Origin: Zelopaecilomyces penicillatus
Taxonomy: Eukaryota; Ascomycota; Sordariomycetes; Hypocreales; Pseudodiploosporaceae
NCBI GenBank assembly: GCA_005765155.1
Contig: VCCP01000005.1
Span: 2,666,001 to 2,730,000, forward strand
Length of the DNA: 64,000 nt
Reading direction: 5' to 3'
Within the stretch, counting starts at the first letter, position 1, and every line of letters starts with the position of its first letter. The notes beneath the pieces are model-generated. The model searched no databases, was not told the origin of the DNA, and worked only from the letters and a program-made list of their open reading frames with translations. Position numbers and translations under genes: made by a program. This document shows, one piece after another, positions 47,159 through 60,121 of the stretch.

Positions 47159-47848
47159 TTGATAACTGCATGGAAGGGTTGTCAACGTTTCACGGTAAAG
47201 AGCATGAGATATGAATATACATGAATGCGTATGTACAAACATATATTGTGCATGCATGTTTCCTAGTGAATTGCCACTATAGTTAGTCAAACGTTTCATT
47301 TTTTTGAGGTTGTATTCATAGCCACAAGTTCTGATTGTTATGTATGATAATACACCGACATTCACGGAGGATGTTCGAGACGTTTTCTTGCTCCTGACAC
47401 ATGCAGCCAGCTGGACAGAAGTCGAGAGACCAGCGCCAGGAGCCTTCTAGAATCGCTAATTATTATACCAGCGCTCCGTTAAGAATCCGTTCTGGGGTGA
47501 ATCGGACCCTTGCTGCCACAAAAAGGCAGCACCACTGGGGTGATAGATAATGCGGGGATTGGGGAGAAACTTCGTATTCAACAAATGCACAGTATTGTGT
47601 GAATAGACGTATTTCTAGCATTGATTGCGTATAGCTGTTCGCATGGCGGCATTGGCTACCGGGGCATCACAGGTCGCTGATCGGGATTTTTCGGCTTCCA
47701 CAACAGTAGATTGCTTAGCTCATGCCGCTATAACCCCCAGGACGCCGCGCTAAAGTAGGAGAGAATACGGACTCCTACCAAGAGAAATATAAAGTGACCA
47801 AAAGACGACTTGCTGAAATCATACAGTAATCGAGAATCGTGCTCTCCA
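47159..47848. other. Convergent intergenic region between dehydrogenase and PRS genes
   Basis: About 690 bp of normal composition holding both 3' ends. No ORF with coding features. Includes a perfect hairpin at 47511-47531 (7-bp stem TGCTGCC, 7-nt loop ACAAAAA), of unknown role; polyadenylation sites were not identified with confidence. Confidence 0.6.
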
Positions 47849-49535
47849 CTAATCTCCGGTATGTTGAAAGAGGGGGGAAATAGATTCTCCGTAATGATTA
47901 CGACGTATCGCTTCTGCGAGCAGAGAGGAGAGATCAAGAATGACCAGTTTGCCTGTGTTTCTAGCTCGAGTTTCGTTGATAGGAAAGCTGTTGGTGACAA
48001 CTATGGTGTCAATGCACTCGCATGCTTGTAGTTGCTCAAGGCAATCAGCTCCAAAAACCCCGTGAGTGGCGATGCAATAGACCTTCTTGGCCCGACCCTT
48101 CTTAACCACAGTTTCGGCCGCAGCAATCCACGACCCAGGCTTATCAATCATATCATCAACGATGAAAACCGTCCTGTTCTTCACATCACCAACCAGAGTT
48201 ATCATATGTTCAGCCATAGGATTCTGAAATGCATTGTCCTCTTCATCCGAGCTGCCTTCCGGATCCCCGCCTCCTGCCAAGGACTGACGCTCCGGGGCAA
48301 AGAAGGAAGAGGCGTGAGACATAACCATTGGGTCCTCCTCATGTAGGCTGTTTTCAGTGGTTGACTGTGATGATGATGGGAAATCGTCTTCAACAATATG
48401 GCCTTGGACTAGGCGCCCATGAATAACTTCTTGAGCGCGGCGATCATCATAGTCGGTCTCAATTTGTGTGAGTGGTTGAGAGCAGTAGAGTGTAGAGGCG
48501 GTAGTGTCGTTACAACTAGGCGAGGGACTGCATTGATTCACCGGGTTTGCAGATGGTTCAACGGTTGAAAGGAAACCATGGGGATTGGCAGTTGCTTTGG
48601 AAATCTTAGCTGGAATCGCTTCCGATTTGGCAACGGTGTCTTGGTCATCTTGATAGTTTTGGTTACATTTCCAGGTGGACTTCTCCAACACAGGTCGGCG
48701 ATCAGCACCGTCTAAGTGACTTATGACCATACTATTTGTCATATTAGCACCCCGTTTCCTGTCAGTCGTAACCAACCCGAAATTGAGTTTGAGAGCATCA
48801 GCGAGTGAAGTAACTCTCTTTGTCCCGCCTGCATTTTTTGACACAACCACCGCCTCTCGCCAGTTAGATACATTGCGCCGGACCCATTTTGCAATGATTG
48901 GCTCGGCGTGGAGGTTGTCGACCGGGCATCTAAAGAATCCCTGCATTTGAGAGGCGTGGAGGTCAACAGTTATGACATGTTTGACCCCGGCGACACCGAG
49001 CAGATTGGCTAGCATTCGTGCAGTAATGGCGCCTCGGTGTGATTTCTTTTTTGACTGTCGACTATAGGGAAAGTAGGGAAGAACAGCTGGTCGGGGTGAG
49101 CTAATATCGGGATAGCCATTGACTGATGATAGAAACCAACCAGTGACCTTATTTGCCGAACCACCCTTGCAAGCAGAAATCATGATGAGCAACTCCATAA
49201 TTGAGTCGTTGATACGGTGGCTTCCAGATTGGACAACAAACACGTCCTTTTCCCTCACACTAGTCAGGATTCTGACACTCGTCTCGCCCTTGATGATAGT
49301 TAGTTTTTGTGGAAATGAAAGAGGATAAGACGTGCGCAATAAAGAGCTGTAGGAAGCTCACATTGGAGAATTGGGTCAGTTCCGCATCAGCAGGAATCAT
49401 GCCCAGGTTCTCACATATTTGTCCTGTGAGAGCTGGGCACGAGTTGCCGGCAAATATAAGGGTATTGCGCATTTTGACTGACCCGTGAGGAGAAAGGTTT
49501 TGCGCGACAACATTAGAGCGGGATGAGATTTTCAT
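47849..49535 (-). CDS. PRS5: Ribose-phosphate pyrophosphokinase, Prs5-like subunit
   Basis: Subunit of PRPP synthetase (ribose 5-phosphate plus ATP to PRPP), cytosolic, feeding purine, pyrimidine, His, Trp and NAD synthesis. Two exons, 49362-49535 and 47849-49288, 73-bp intron (GTGAGC..AAG); the joined product is 537 residues, with ..ELTQFSN-GETSVRI across the junction. Seen: VFVVQSGS, the metal-binding VDLHASQMQGFF, VVVSKNAGGTKRV, TTDRKRG, then a non-homologous insertion of about 170 residues, then VGDVKNRTVFIVDDMIDKPG. The PRPP loop reads DDMIDKPGSW instead of the canonical DDMxDTxGT, as in yeast Prs5, so it probably works in a complex with a canonical subunit. The insertion ends in an acidic GSSDEEDNAF, a CK2-like site. 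Met22 (MRNTLIFAG) is an alternative start. Confidence 0.93.
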
Positions 49536-49670
49536 TTACATAATCAGAGTGTTGAAGAATCTATGAGCACGGTGTGGATTATCAACTATACAGTCAAACC
49601 CCTGAATTATTCCCACGGGGGGACCTGCCCCATCGTATGTAGAGGTACATGCCCTATATAAATAAACTTG
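49536..49670 (-). promoter_or_regulatory. Upstream region of the PRS5-like gene
   Basis: About 135 bp of normal composition before RIP-degraded DNA resumes at about 49675. It includes TTATTTATATAGGGC (minus strand, near 49652-49666), a possible TATA element. Confidence 0.4.
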
Positions 49671-50864
49671 CTTAATAAGCCTTAAAAAACAAGTATCTAA
49701 TAAAATCCTTTTAAAAATAGATTATTATATATATATAATTCTTTTATCTTTAAAAAAGCTATTATTTTTATTAGTTTCTATAGTAATATTCTTAATTAGA
49801 ATAATATAATAATACCTAAATCAACTCTTATATTTTATTAGTATAAAAGTATCTTAGTATACTACTAATCCTTATCAGGGCAGATTCGAATTAATATAAT
49901 TAGTTATTAATCTCTATTTGAATATATACTAGAGAATAATATAAGGGTTTAATTATAGGTAGTATTAGAGATAAAAGGGTTAAATAAATAAGATAAGAAT
50001 TATTAATAAAAGATTTTAATAAAAGATTTTAAATTTATATATTTTATATTAAATAAAAATACTAGTTATTAATATATATATTAATATAAAGAATTAAATA
50101 TATTAAAATTAATTATAATTAATTATTTTCATTTATTATATTATATAATATTTTAAAAAAGAGGAAACTTAAAGATGTAATAAAAACTATATAAAAATTA
50201 TAAAAATTATAAAAAATATATATATAAATATATTTTAAACCCTTTATATTTTATTATTATTATTATTATTTTAAAAATTTATTAATATTCTTTTTATAAA
50301 AAGAAAATATTTTAAAAAGAAATTTAATATAACGAATATATAATATAAAAATATTATAGAAATTTTAATTAATTTGATAAATATAATTAAATATATATAA
50401 TAATTATATTAAATATAAAAAGCCATTTTTTATATATTTTTCTTTTTTATATAATTTTAATTATATATACTTTAATTCTTAATTTTTAAATAAAATATTA
50501 TTTTATAATATAATTAAATATTTTTAAAATATAAAATAAAATATAATTATTTTTATTTTTTATTTTGTAAAGGTCTTATTAATTTATATATATATATATA
50601 TATTTCTTTTTTTAATAAATAAAATTAATACTTTTATAAAGTATTTTAAAAGATAAAAATAGCTTATATAATTTTAAAAATAAAAGAATAGATTTTTATA
50701 AAAATTAATAAAAGATGGTTTTTTAATATTTATAAAATATATAAATTATTATATAAATATTAATTTATTTTAATATAAGAGAATTATTTTAAATTTTTAA
50801 ATATTTTAAGGATTTTTAAATTAATTAAAAGCTTTATTTTTAATAAATTATTTAAAAACTTTAT

Positions 50865-51035
50865 ATAATAATTATATTAATAAATATATTTAAATATTAA
50901 TATAATAAAAGATCTTTTTTATTTATATTATTATAATAAATATATATTAAAACATAATATATATTTAAAGTTTATATATTATTTTATATATTTATAGCTT
51001 ATATATTATAATATATATTATAAGATTATTATAAT
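50865..51035 (-). repeat. 194-bp LTR-like repeat, copy D, inverted, degraded
   Basis: Shares the ATATATATTTAAAG..TATATATTATTTTA core and order with copies A, B and C. Ends not resolved. Confidence 0.4.
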
Positions 51036-52924
51036 TATTAGATTATATTATTAGATATTATATATATTATATATATTAAATAATTGGATTATTTATTTCT
51101 TTATTTATTTAAATAGATTATTAAATAACTAGAATTCTAAATTAAATAAAAAAATAAAGATATTCTTTTTATATATAATAATTAATAATAATTATTTATA
51201 ATAATTATATAATCCTTATCCTTATATAATTATTATTAAAAAGAGATTATTTTATTTAATAAATTCTTCTTTTTTAATAATTTAATTTATTAATTATATA
51301 TTTATTATTAAAATAAATACCTAAAAATAAATAATAAAATATTAATTATTAAATATATTATTAATTTTATATAAATAAAATATTTATATATAATTATTAT
51401 CTTTAAAAAAGATATTAAAAGGGTTAAGAAACTATTAAATATTATTAATTAATATATTTTAATTATTAAAATCTAATAAAATTTCTTATTTTATTTCTCT
51501 TTAGATTAGAGTAAATTTATTTACTATTTATAAAAGTAATATAAATAATACCTAGATTTAATATTAAATATAATCTTTTATTTATAATTAAAATTAATAT
51601 TAGTAAATATTATTTATATTTTATTATTTTATTAATTAAATTAATCTATTAGCTATTATTAAATACTTAAAAAAACTATATTTAAATATAATATATTTAT
51701 CTATTTTTATTGATTTTAAGTAAATAAATAATAATATTAAATTATTAAATTAAAATGAATAATTATAAATAAGATTTTAATATAAAGCTATATTAATAAT
51801 AGAAAAATTAATAATTAGATTTATATCTTTTAATTAAATTAAATAATATTATTAATAATTATTAAAAAAAGTTAATTAAAATCTTTTTTTAAATAAGATA
51901 ATATAAAAAAACCTATTATATTATTTAATATTAATAAATAAGAGATTTATAATAATAATTATACTTTTCTTAAAATATTATTATAAATAGCCTTATTTTT
52001 ATTAAATAATAAGATTATATTTTTATTATTTTTATTAATTAATTTATTTCTTTTATTATATTAAAAGGTAATTATTTCTTATAAGATAAGAATTAGATAT
52101 ATAATTAAAATATAATATATTTTAATAATAAATAATTAAGATAAGGTATTTTTTAAAGATATTAAATATAATATCTATTATTAATTTATTAAATAAATAA
52201 TTCTAGATATTATTTAAATATATAACTAGAAATATATTAAATAATATAAATAATAAAATAAATAAGGAATTATAATAAGGAATTATAAGAATATAATGTA
52301 ATAAATAAAAGATTCAAAAAATTAAAATATTTAATTTTAAATTAAAAAGGTTATTTAATAAATTAGATATAATATAAATTAATAATAATATAATTTAAAG
52401 AAATATAAATCTTTTTATTAAAAATATTTAAAACAAATATAATTTGTTTATTTTATAATAAGATAATATATATAATTCTTTTCTAATTATTTTATAATAA
52501 GATATTATATTAATAAATTAATATAATAATATTAAAATATTAAAAGATTTATTAATATATAGATTATAGTATTATAAAAATAATTTAAAGTAAATAAAAT
52601 TAATACTATTAAAAAACTATTAATTATAAAATATTTAAAAAAAAACCATTATTAAGATATTAATATTAAGAAATAAATATTAAAGCTATTTTAAATAATT
52701 AAAATAATAGATTTTAAAATAATTAATTAATATTTAAATTAAATTTCTATTTATTTAAATAAATCCTTAAATAAATTAATTTTCTATTTATAAAAAGATA
52801 TAAAGTTAATAAAATACCTTAATTATATTTATAAAGAATAATAAATATAAGAAATAATACTAGCTAAAATTAAATTATCTTTTAATATAATAATATTAAA
52901 GTATTATAGAATAAATAATATTTA

Positions 52925-52977
52925 TATATATATTTAATATATATATTTAATATATATATTTAATATATATATTTAAT
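52925..52977. repeat. 13-bp tandem repeat, four copies
   Basis: TATATATATTTAA repeated about four times. Confidence 0.75.
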
Positions 52978-53602
52978 AAAATAGATAATTAAATATATTA
53001 TAATTAAAATAATTAATAATTTAATTTATAAAGATAATAAAATAGAAATCTATAATAAATAAATTAAATCTTTATATTAAACTAAAATTTATATAATAGC
53101 TTTATTAAAATAAGATTATATAATTAATTAATAAATTAAATAAATTAAAGATTAAATAATTATTTTTATAATAAAGGCTAGATAAATCCTTAAAAATAAT
53201 TAGAATATATACTTTCTTAGAATAAATTAAATTAATAAATATAAAATTTCTATAATATATTATAATTAAGATTAAATAATAATATCTATTCAAGAAATAA
53301 TTAATATTATTATTAAAATAAAGAAAATACTTAATCTATTTAATATTAATAATAAATATTTAAATATTAAATATAAAATAACTATATATATTATTAAAAT
53401 AAAGATAATAAAGATATTAATATTAATATTAAAGATAAAGATATTAAAAAATATAAATAATATTTAAAGATTATTAAATATTAAATAATATTTAAATTTA
53501 TTATATATAATTTTAATAAAAATTATTATATTTTAAATAATATTAATAAAACCTTTTTTAATTCTTTTTATAAATTATCTTTATTAAAATAAATAGATTT
53601 TA

Positions 53603-54275
53603 TGTAACAGCCTAACCTATTATAAGACTAATAGCTAAACCTACTATAGCTTAACAGCTAAACCTACTATAGCTGTCAGGACCCCAAAGGGGCCCTGCAG
53701 AGAACCCACGTCACGTGGGCTAGGAATGCATATATCTATAGAGAGGGCCTTCTCCTTTGAGAAAAGGAAGAGGGCCAGAGATCAAGCTTCTAGTTATCTG
53801 CTACCTACCTGCTATATACAGCAAAATTGATACCATTCCTAACCTTCTTCACTCTCTCCACAACCTCCCGACCTCGGTCCTTGACAATAGCCCTAACAGC
53901 CAGACCTACTATAAGATAACAGCCTAACCTACTATAAGATCTAAAAAGCCTATACCACCTAACCTGCTATATCAGGCTAGACTAGTAAAATAAGGGCTTA
54001 TCCCTTATACCCCTCCTTTTCTTATTATTTAAAATACTTAAAAATCCAAAAAAATATTATTTAAAATTCTTAAATAATTCTAAATAATCCTAATATTATT
54101 TAGATATATAAGATAGCTAGATTTCTAATTAAATCCTGATTTTCTTTTTATATTAATAATATAATTATTTCTTTCTTCTTTTCTTTAGAATTTACTTTAA
54201 ATAATTATTTACTACCTTTCTTTTATTATTATAATTACTAGCTTTAATTATAATCTTATATTATAAATTATAATA
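53603..54275 (+). repeat. 5' LTR of the Copia element, split by a solo LTR
   Basis: Begins TGTAACAGCCTAACC and is clearly less mutated than the 3' LTR for its first 400 bp (for example CCACCTAACCTGCTATATCAGG against CTATTTAATCTATTATATTAGG, aligned in two parts). Removal of 53674-53891 restores the length of the 3' LTR. Confidence 0.9.
53674..53886 (+). mobile_element. Unmutated solo LTR of the chromovirus family (213 bp)
   Basis: TGTCAGGACCCC..CCTTGACA with TG..CA ends and a perfect 5-bp target duplication ATAGC (53669-53673, 53887-53891). It aligns along its length with the 214-bp LTRs of 28614-36595, of which it is the GC-rich, unmutated form. Contains the palindromes CCCCAAAGGGG (53683-53693) and CCCACGTCACGTGGG (53705-53719). 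Its length is below the few-hundred-bp minimum known for RIP in Neurospora, which may explain its survival. Confidence 0.94.
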
Positions 54276-54299
54276 GATTATAAGCCTAAAAGAATAATT

Positions 54300-57200
54300 A
54301 TTCTAGATTATAAAAAAAAGATTCTTTTTTCTATTATATTTAATCTCTTTATATATTAGATTTTTTATCCTCCCTTTAATTAATTAAATTTATATTTTCT
54401 ATTAATTAGAAATTATAAAAAATATTATATATATAAGAATTAAATATTAAACCTATAACTTATAGTATAACCTATTTTTAGATTTATAGATTATTAATTT
54501 AAATTTATAAAATTATAGATTATAGTTTTATTAATTATATTAAATATAATTAATTATTTAAATTATTAATTAACTTTATAAAAGGCCTATATAAGATTAT
54601 TAAAATTAATTAATTAAGTAAAGGTATTATATTAATTATACTATAACTTAATTATAATTAATATATAATAAATAACTCTTATATTTAATATCTCCTTAAT
54701 TAATTAATTAATTCTAGGGCTCTTATTAAAACCTAGCTATCTATAGTATTATTATAATTAATATTTTTAATTATTTATAATATTATTATATAGCTATAAG
54801 TTTATTTTTAAATGCTTATTTTTTTATTATATTATTATAATTATTAATTATAATAATCTAATCCTAAAAATATTAAATTAAAACCTTTTAATAAAAGAGA
54901 ATTTATTAAAATTATAGGCTCTTTAATCTTAAATATAAAAGCTTATATAATAATTATAATAGCTATAAACCTAATTTATAATAATTATAATTACTAAAAT
55001 TACTAAAAAGCTATTATAACCTTAACTTAAGCTATCTTAACTATTACTATAACTAATATAGCCTATAAATATATTAAAGAATCTAGCTTTAAAAAAGCTA
55101 TCTCAGAAAATACAGGCCTTTCTAAAAGCTTATAGATTAAGGGGCCCTAATAATTATAACTAATAGCTTTAGGCCCTATTAATCCAGTTATAAGCACTTA
55201 AATTACCCACTTTTCTTTTAAACCCTATTATAAGCCTTAGCCTTAATAACTGCTATTAGGCTATTTTATTTCTATTACTTTATAATAGCTATTTATAATA
55301 CCTATAAATCTCTATAAATTAAATTATAATACTATTAAAAGCTTATTAAATACTAAATAAATAATACTATTATAATATTACCTTATAGTATAGAACCCTT
55401 TATAATACCTTTTATAAGCTTAGCTTTAATAGCTATAAAAGCTTTATAAAAATATTTAATAATAAATTTAATATTTAATTTATTAAGCTATAATTAATTT
55501 TAATTATTATATAATCTATAGATTAAATAAATTAATATTTAAAAATTATAAAAAAAGCTTTTTTATAATAAATTAAATATTAAAGGAATAATATTAGGAT
55601 TTATATAATACTTAATACCTTATTAAATACTTTAAATTTATAGTTTTTTATAATAGATTTACTAAAAGAGCTATAAAATAAAAGCTTTTTAATTATAGAA
55701 GCTAGCTCTTATAAAGCTAAAAAAACTAAAAAACCTTTTAAAAAAATCTATAAGGATTTTAAAAAAAAGGAAAAACTATTTAAATCTATTAAAAAATAAT
55801 ACTATAAGCCTTTTTAAAAGAATAAAAAGATAAAAAAATCTATTATTAATAGTAAGAAACCTAATAAAGCTTTCTTTATAATAAATATTTATAACCTATT
55901 TATAGATAATTAAAATATTATAATTAATCTTTAAAGCTTTAATTCTAAATCTAATATAAAAGATTTAAAAGCTATAAAATCTAAAGAATTAATTTATAGT
56001 ATTTATTATAATATTAATTTAAAGAATACCCTATTATATAATACTAACTTAATATACTATATTATTAATAATAAAACCCTCTTTATTTATTATAATACCT
56101 ATAATAAAAAATTAAAGCTTATAATAATTAATAATAATTTAATTTATTTAAAAAGATTTAAAATAATTATATTTATAATATTTATAAGGCTTAAATCTAG
56201 AATTTATAATACTTTAAAACTAAAAAATATATTATATATTCCTAATATAGATATAAATATAATAAATAAAATAAAGTATTATACCTTTAATAATATACTT
56301 CTATAAAAAAAACGATTTATAATAGATTAAATCTATTATAACCTATTAAATTTTATTAAATATAATTTCTTTTTTTAATAAAAAAGAAAACCTATATTTA
56401 AATTTATAAGGCCTTTTAATTATTATTATAGTTATTTAATAATAATTAAAATTATCTTTAAACCCTCTCTTAATATATATAAGAATCTTATTAAGCTTTT
56501 TAAATTAGTTAAATAATTATTAAAATTAATAAAAAGCCTTAAAATTTTAAGCCTATATATATTAGAAAGCCTTAATCTAGACTTAAGCCTATTATAAAAC
56601 CTATTAAAAGATATTATATCCCTTCTAAAATCTATTAAAAATACTATTCTAAAAAGAGTTATAGATCTTTTAATTAAAACTAATTATTAAAAGCTATTAT
56701 AATTAATAGGAATTTAATATATCTATCTTAATTATATAGATCTATAATTATTAAAAAAAACTATTAAAATTTTAATAGATTTATTTAATTTTATTATTAT
56801 AAAAATAATAGATTTTTTTTATTTAATTTATATATAAGCTAAATTAATATATAAACCCTTTAAAAACCTAATTCTAGATCTATTAAAAGTATTAAAGATT
56901 ATAAAAAGAAATACTTTTTAAATAAAGCTAATCCCTTATAATAAGCTTTTTATAAGGCTTATTTTAATAAAAAAAAATCCTATTATTAAAAGATTCTTTT
57001 ATTATTAAATAAGAAAGATTATATTATCTTCTTTATTATAAAAAGCTTATTTAAAGGGTTAAAAGCCTATTATAAAAAATACCCTTTATTATTATATTTT
57101 AATAATAAAAAAGAAATCTTAGTATTATTAAAAGATTAATTAATAAATAAAGGTATTAATTTTAATATATTTAATATTTATATTTATAAATAAAATAACC

Positions 57201-59640
57201 TATTAAAATACTTTATAAGGGTTATATTAAACTAATTATAGGCTATTATAATTTAAGCCTAGCTATTACTTTTCCTTTAAATTATTATTTTATTTATTAT
57301 AATTAATCTTATTAATTATATAATAATTATAAATAAGGATTTTAATCTATTATAATTCTTTTTATAAAAACTAAAACCAGCTTTAATAATTAATAAATTA
57401 AATTTAATAACCTATAAAGCTATTAAAGCTTATTATAAGGTTATTATTCTTATTAAAAAATATTAATAAAGGTATTAAATTAAACCTAAAAATAAAGCTA
57501 GCTAAGCTATTAACTATATTAAATAAAAATATTTATTTAATCTATATACCTTTTTATTAATAGATAACTAAAACCTCTTTTCTTTATATTATAAAAGAAA
57601 TAGATTTTATAAATTAAGATTTTAAAAATAATTTTTATAATCTTTAAAGCTTTTTTAATTTAAAAAAAGAATTAAAAGAGCTTTATATCCTATTAAAACT
57701 AATAAATCAATTTATTTTAAAAAATCTAATTGATTTATAAGCTTTTAATTAAGCTAGAAAATCTATATAATTACTAGAACCTATATTATAATTATTATAA
57801 TAATTATTATAAATATTATAATAGCCTTTATAGCTATTATAGCTCTTATTATAACCCTTAGTATAGCTATTATAATTATTAAAAGACCCTAAGCCTATAT
57901 AATTAAATCTTATTTATCCTATAAATATCTATTATAAGCTAAAAGTAAAATATATTATCTAAGCTTTTTTAAAATCTATTAATTAAAAATAAGCCTTAAA
58001 AAACCCTATTAAAGAATAATAGATTAATACTATTTATAATAAATTTTATTAAATTCTATAAGCTAAAATTCTATATTTTATTTTATTTTTAAAGATTTTA
58101 AAAAATTAAAAAATCCTAAAAAATAAGCTTATTCTTAAACTTAAAAAGAATCTATAAAACCAGCCCTTAAAATATAAGGCTAGATTTATTATAAAAGGTT
58201 TTATATAAATTAAAGGAAAATACTACTTTAAAACCTTTATAGCTATTAATATTCCCTTTATCTAATAGATTTTACTAGCTTTAATAGCCTTTTATAATTA
58301 GAAAATTAAATTAATTAATTTTATAAAGGCTTTTTTAAATAATTAATTATCTAAGGATATTTTTATAGAATTCTTAAAAAGCTTATCTTCTTTTATAAAG
58401 ATTTAAACCTTTAAAAACCAGCCTTTAATAGCTTTATTAATCAAGCTTAATTATAACCCTATTATAAAATAGGTTATCTTATTAAAAAAGGCCTTATATA
58501 GGCTAAAATAAGGCTTTTATAAATAATAATAATAATTAATTAAGCTATTAGCTACCCTAGGGTTCTAACCCTTAATCTTGAACCCAGCTATCTTTATTAA
58601 TATTTAAATTAATATCTTTATTATAATCTATATTAATAATTATCTTATTATAAGACCAGACCTATTCTATATTAATAAACTAAAATACCTATTAAATAAA
58701 ATCTTTATTATAAAGGATAGAAACCCTATAACCTTTTTCTTAAAGGTTTAAATTAATTATAATTAAGCTAAAAAAAGCTATAATTATATTAATCTTAATA
58801 TATTAATAAGGCTTTTTAATACTTTTAATTATAAAATATAATCTTTATAATTATACCTTTATAATCTAAAGTATTAAAAAAATCCTTAAAAAAGATTCTT
58901 ATTTTTATTAAATAACAAATCTATTAATAGATTATAAGGATTTTAATATACCTTATATTATTTTTTAGGCTTAATATAGCCTTTCTAATTTAATAGCTTT
59001 CTTAATATATATAATAAAATTATATTAATTATTATAATATAGCTAGGAATCTTTTAAAATACTTAAAAGATTCTAAAAAACTAGCTATTCTTTATAAGGC
59101 CTTAGGCCCTATATAAGCTAGATAGCCAGCTCTTTAGCTATTAAACTATTTAAATAATTATTTTATAGGCTATAAAGCTATTAATAAATCTATTTATAGA
59201 TATCTCTTTAAACTAGCTAGCAGGCCTATCTATTAAAAAATAAAAAGATAAACTATTATAGCCCTTTTAATTATAAAAGCTAAATTAAATATTTTAATAA
59301 AAGCTATAAAAGAATTAAAATAGCTTTCTAAGCTTTTTATAAAGCTAAAAATCCCTTTTTAATAGCCTATAAACCTATATTATAATAATACAATCTTTAT
59401 AAATAATATTAAAAACCTTAATTAATATACCTAAATTAAGTATATTTTATTAAAATTCTATTATATTAAGTAAGAGATAATTAATAGGCTATTTAAGATA
59501 AATTATCTTATAATTAAGGCTATACCTATTAATAGGCTAATTAAGGCTTTAATAAGCCTTATTTTTTAAGGCTTTTTAAGCCTATTAAATCTATAAAAAC
59601 CCTTTATTAAAAGCTAGCTATATATTATATAGCTTATTAA
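54300..59640 (+). pseudogene. Copia gag-pol remnant
   Basis: Collinear but stop-riddled Gag, protease, integrase, RT and RNase H, positions as given for the element. Most stops fall at codons that can derive from Gln, Arg or Trp by C-to-T or G-to-A change. No product can be made. Confidence 0.85.
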
Positions 59641-59667
59641 AAAGAGTATTAAAATAAATAGGTTTTA

Positions 59668-60121
59668 TATAATAGCCTAACCTATTATAAGATTAATAGC
59701 TAGATCTATTATAGCTTAGTAATTAAACCTATTATAACCCTAATAATCAGACCTATTATAAGATAGCAGCTTAACCTATTATAAGATCTAAAAAGCCTAT
59801 ACTATTTAATCTATTATATTAGGCTAGACTAATAAAATAAAGGCTTATCCCTTATACCCCTTCCCTTTTTATTATTTAAAATACTTAGAAATCTAAAGAA
59901 ATATTATTTAAAATTCTTAAATAATTCTAAATAATCCTAATATTATTTAAATATATAAGATAGCTGGATTCTTAGTTAAATCCTGGTTTTCTTTCTATAT
60001 TAATAATATAATTACTTCTTTTTCTTTTCTTTAAAATTCACTTTAGATAACTATTCACTATCTTTCTTTTATTACTATAATTATTAGCTTTAATTATAAC
60101 CTTATACTATAAATTATAATA
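59668..60121 (+). repeat. 3' LTR of the Copia element
   Basis: 454 bp, starts TATAATAGCCTAACC (mutated TGTAACAGCC) and shares the GGCTTATCCCTTATACCCC box and the ..CTATAAATTATAATA end with the 5' LTR. Confidence 0.9.

Larger units (their letters stand above)
49675..53602. other. AT-rich RIP-degraded DNA, no gene
   Basis: No recognisable gene. Contains LTR copy D (about 50865-51035) and a 13-bp repeat (52925-52977). The 62-residue open frame at 53105-53293 (minus) is Ile/Tyr/Leu/Asn-only, as expected by chance in such DNA. Confidence 0.75.
53603..60121 (+). mobile_element. Full-length RIP-degraded Ty1/Copia element (6.3 kb without insertion)
   Basis: LTRs at 53603-54275 (455 bp once the inserted solo LTR and one duplication are removed) and 59668-60121 (454 bp). 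Stop-riddled plus-strand readings follow Copia order: Gag (about 54300-55950), protease (about 56000-56290, ending KNILYIPNIDINIINK), integrase (about 56500-57400), RT (about 58150-58760, KALYRLK motif near 58490, INNYLIIRPD near 58640 as mutated YVDD) and RNase H (about 59040-59560, ASRPIYQK and IIKAKLNILI segments). Integrase before RT separates it from Gypsy elements. A second, 3'-only copy lies at 8115-10992 on the other strand. Confidence 0.9.

Noticed and set aside
53105..53293. 62-codon open frame on the minus strand
   Set aside because: Composition is almost only Ile, Tyr, Leu, Asn, Lys and Phe, as expected by chance in AT-rich DNA.
53580..53602. About 20 bp shared immediately left of both Copia LTRs (TTAAAATAAATAG.TTTTA) as evidence of a tandem element
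   Set aside because: Similarity does not extend further left, and in DNA of this composition a 20-bp near match can arise by chance.
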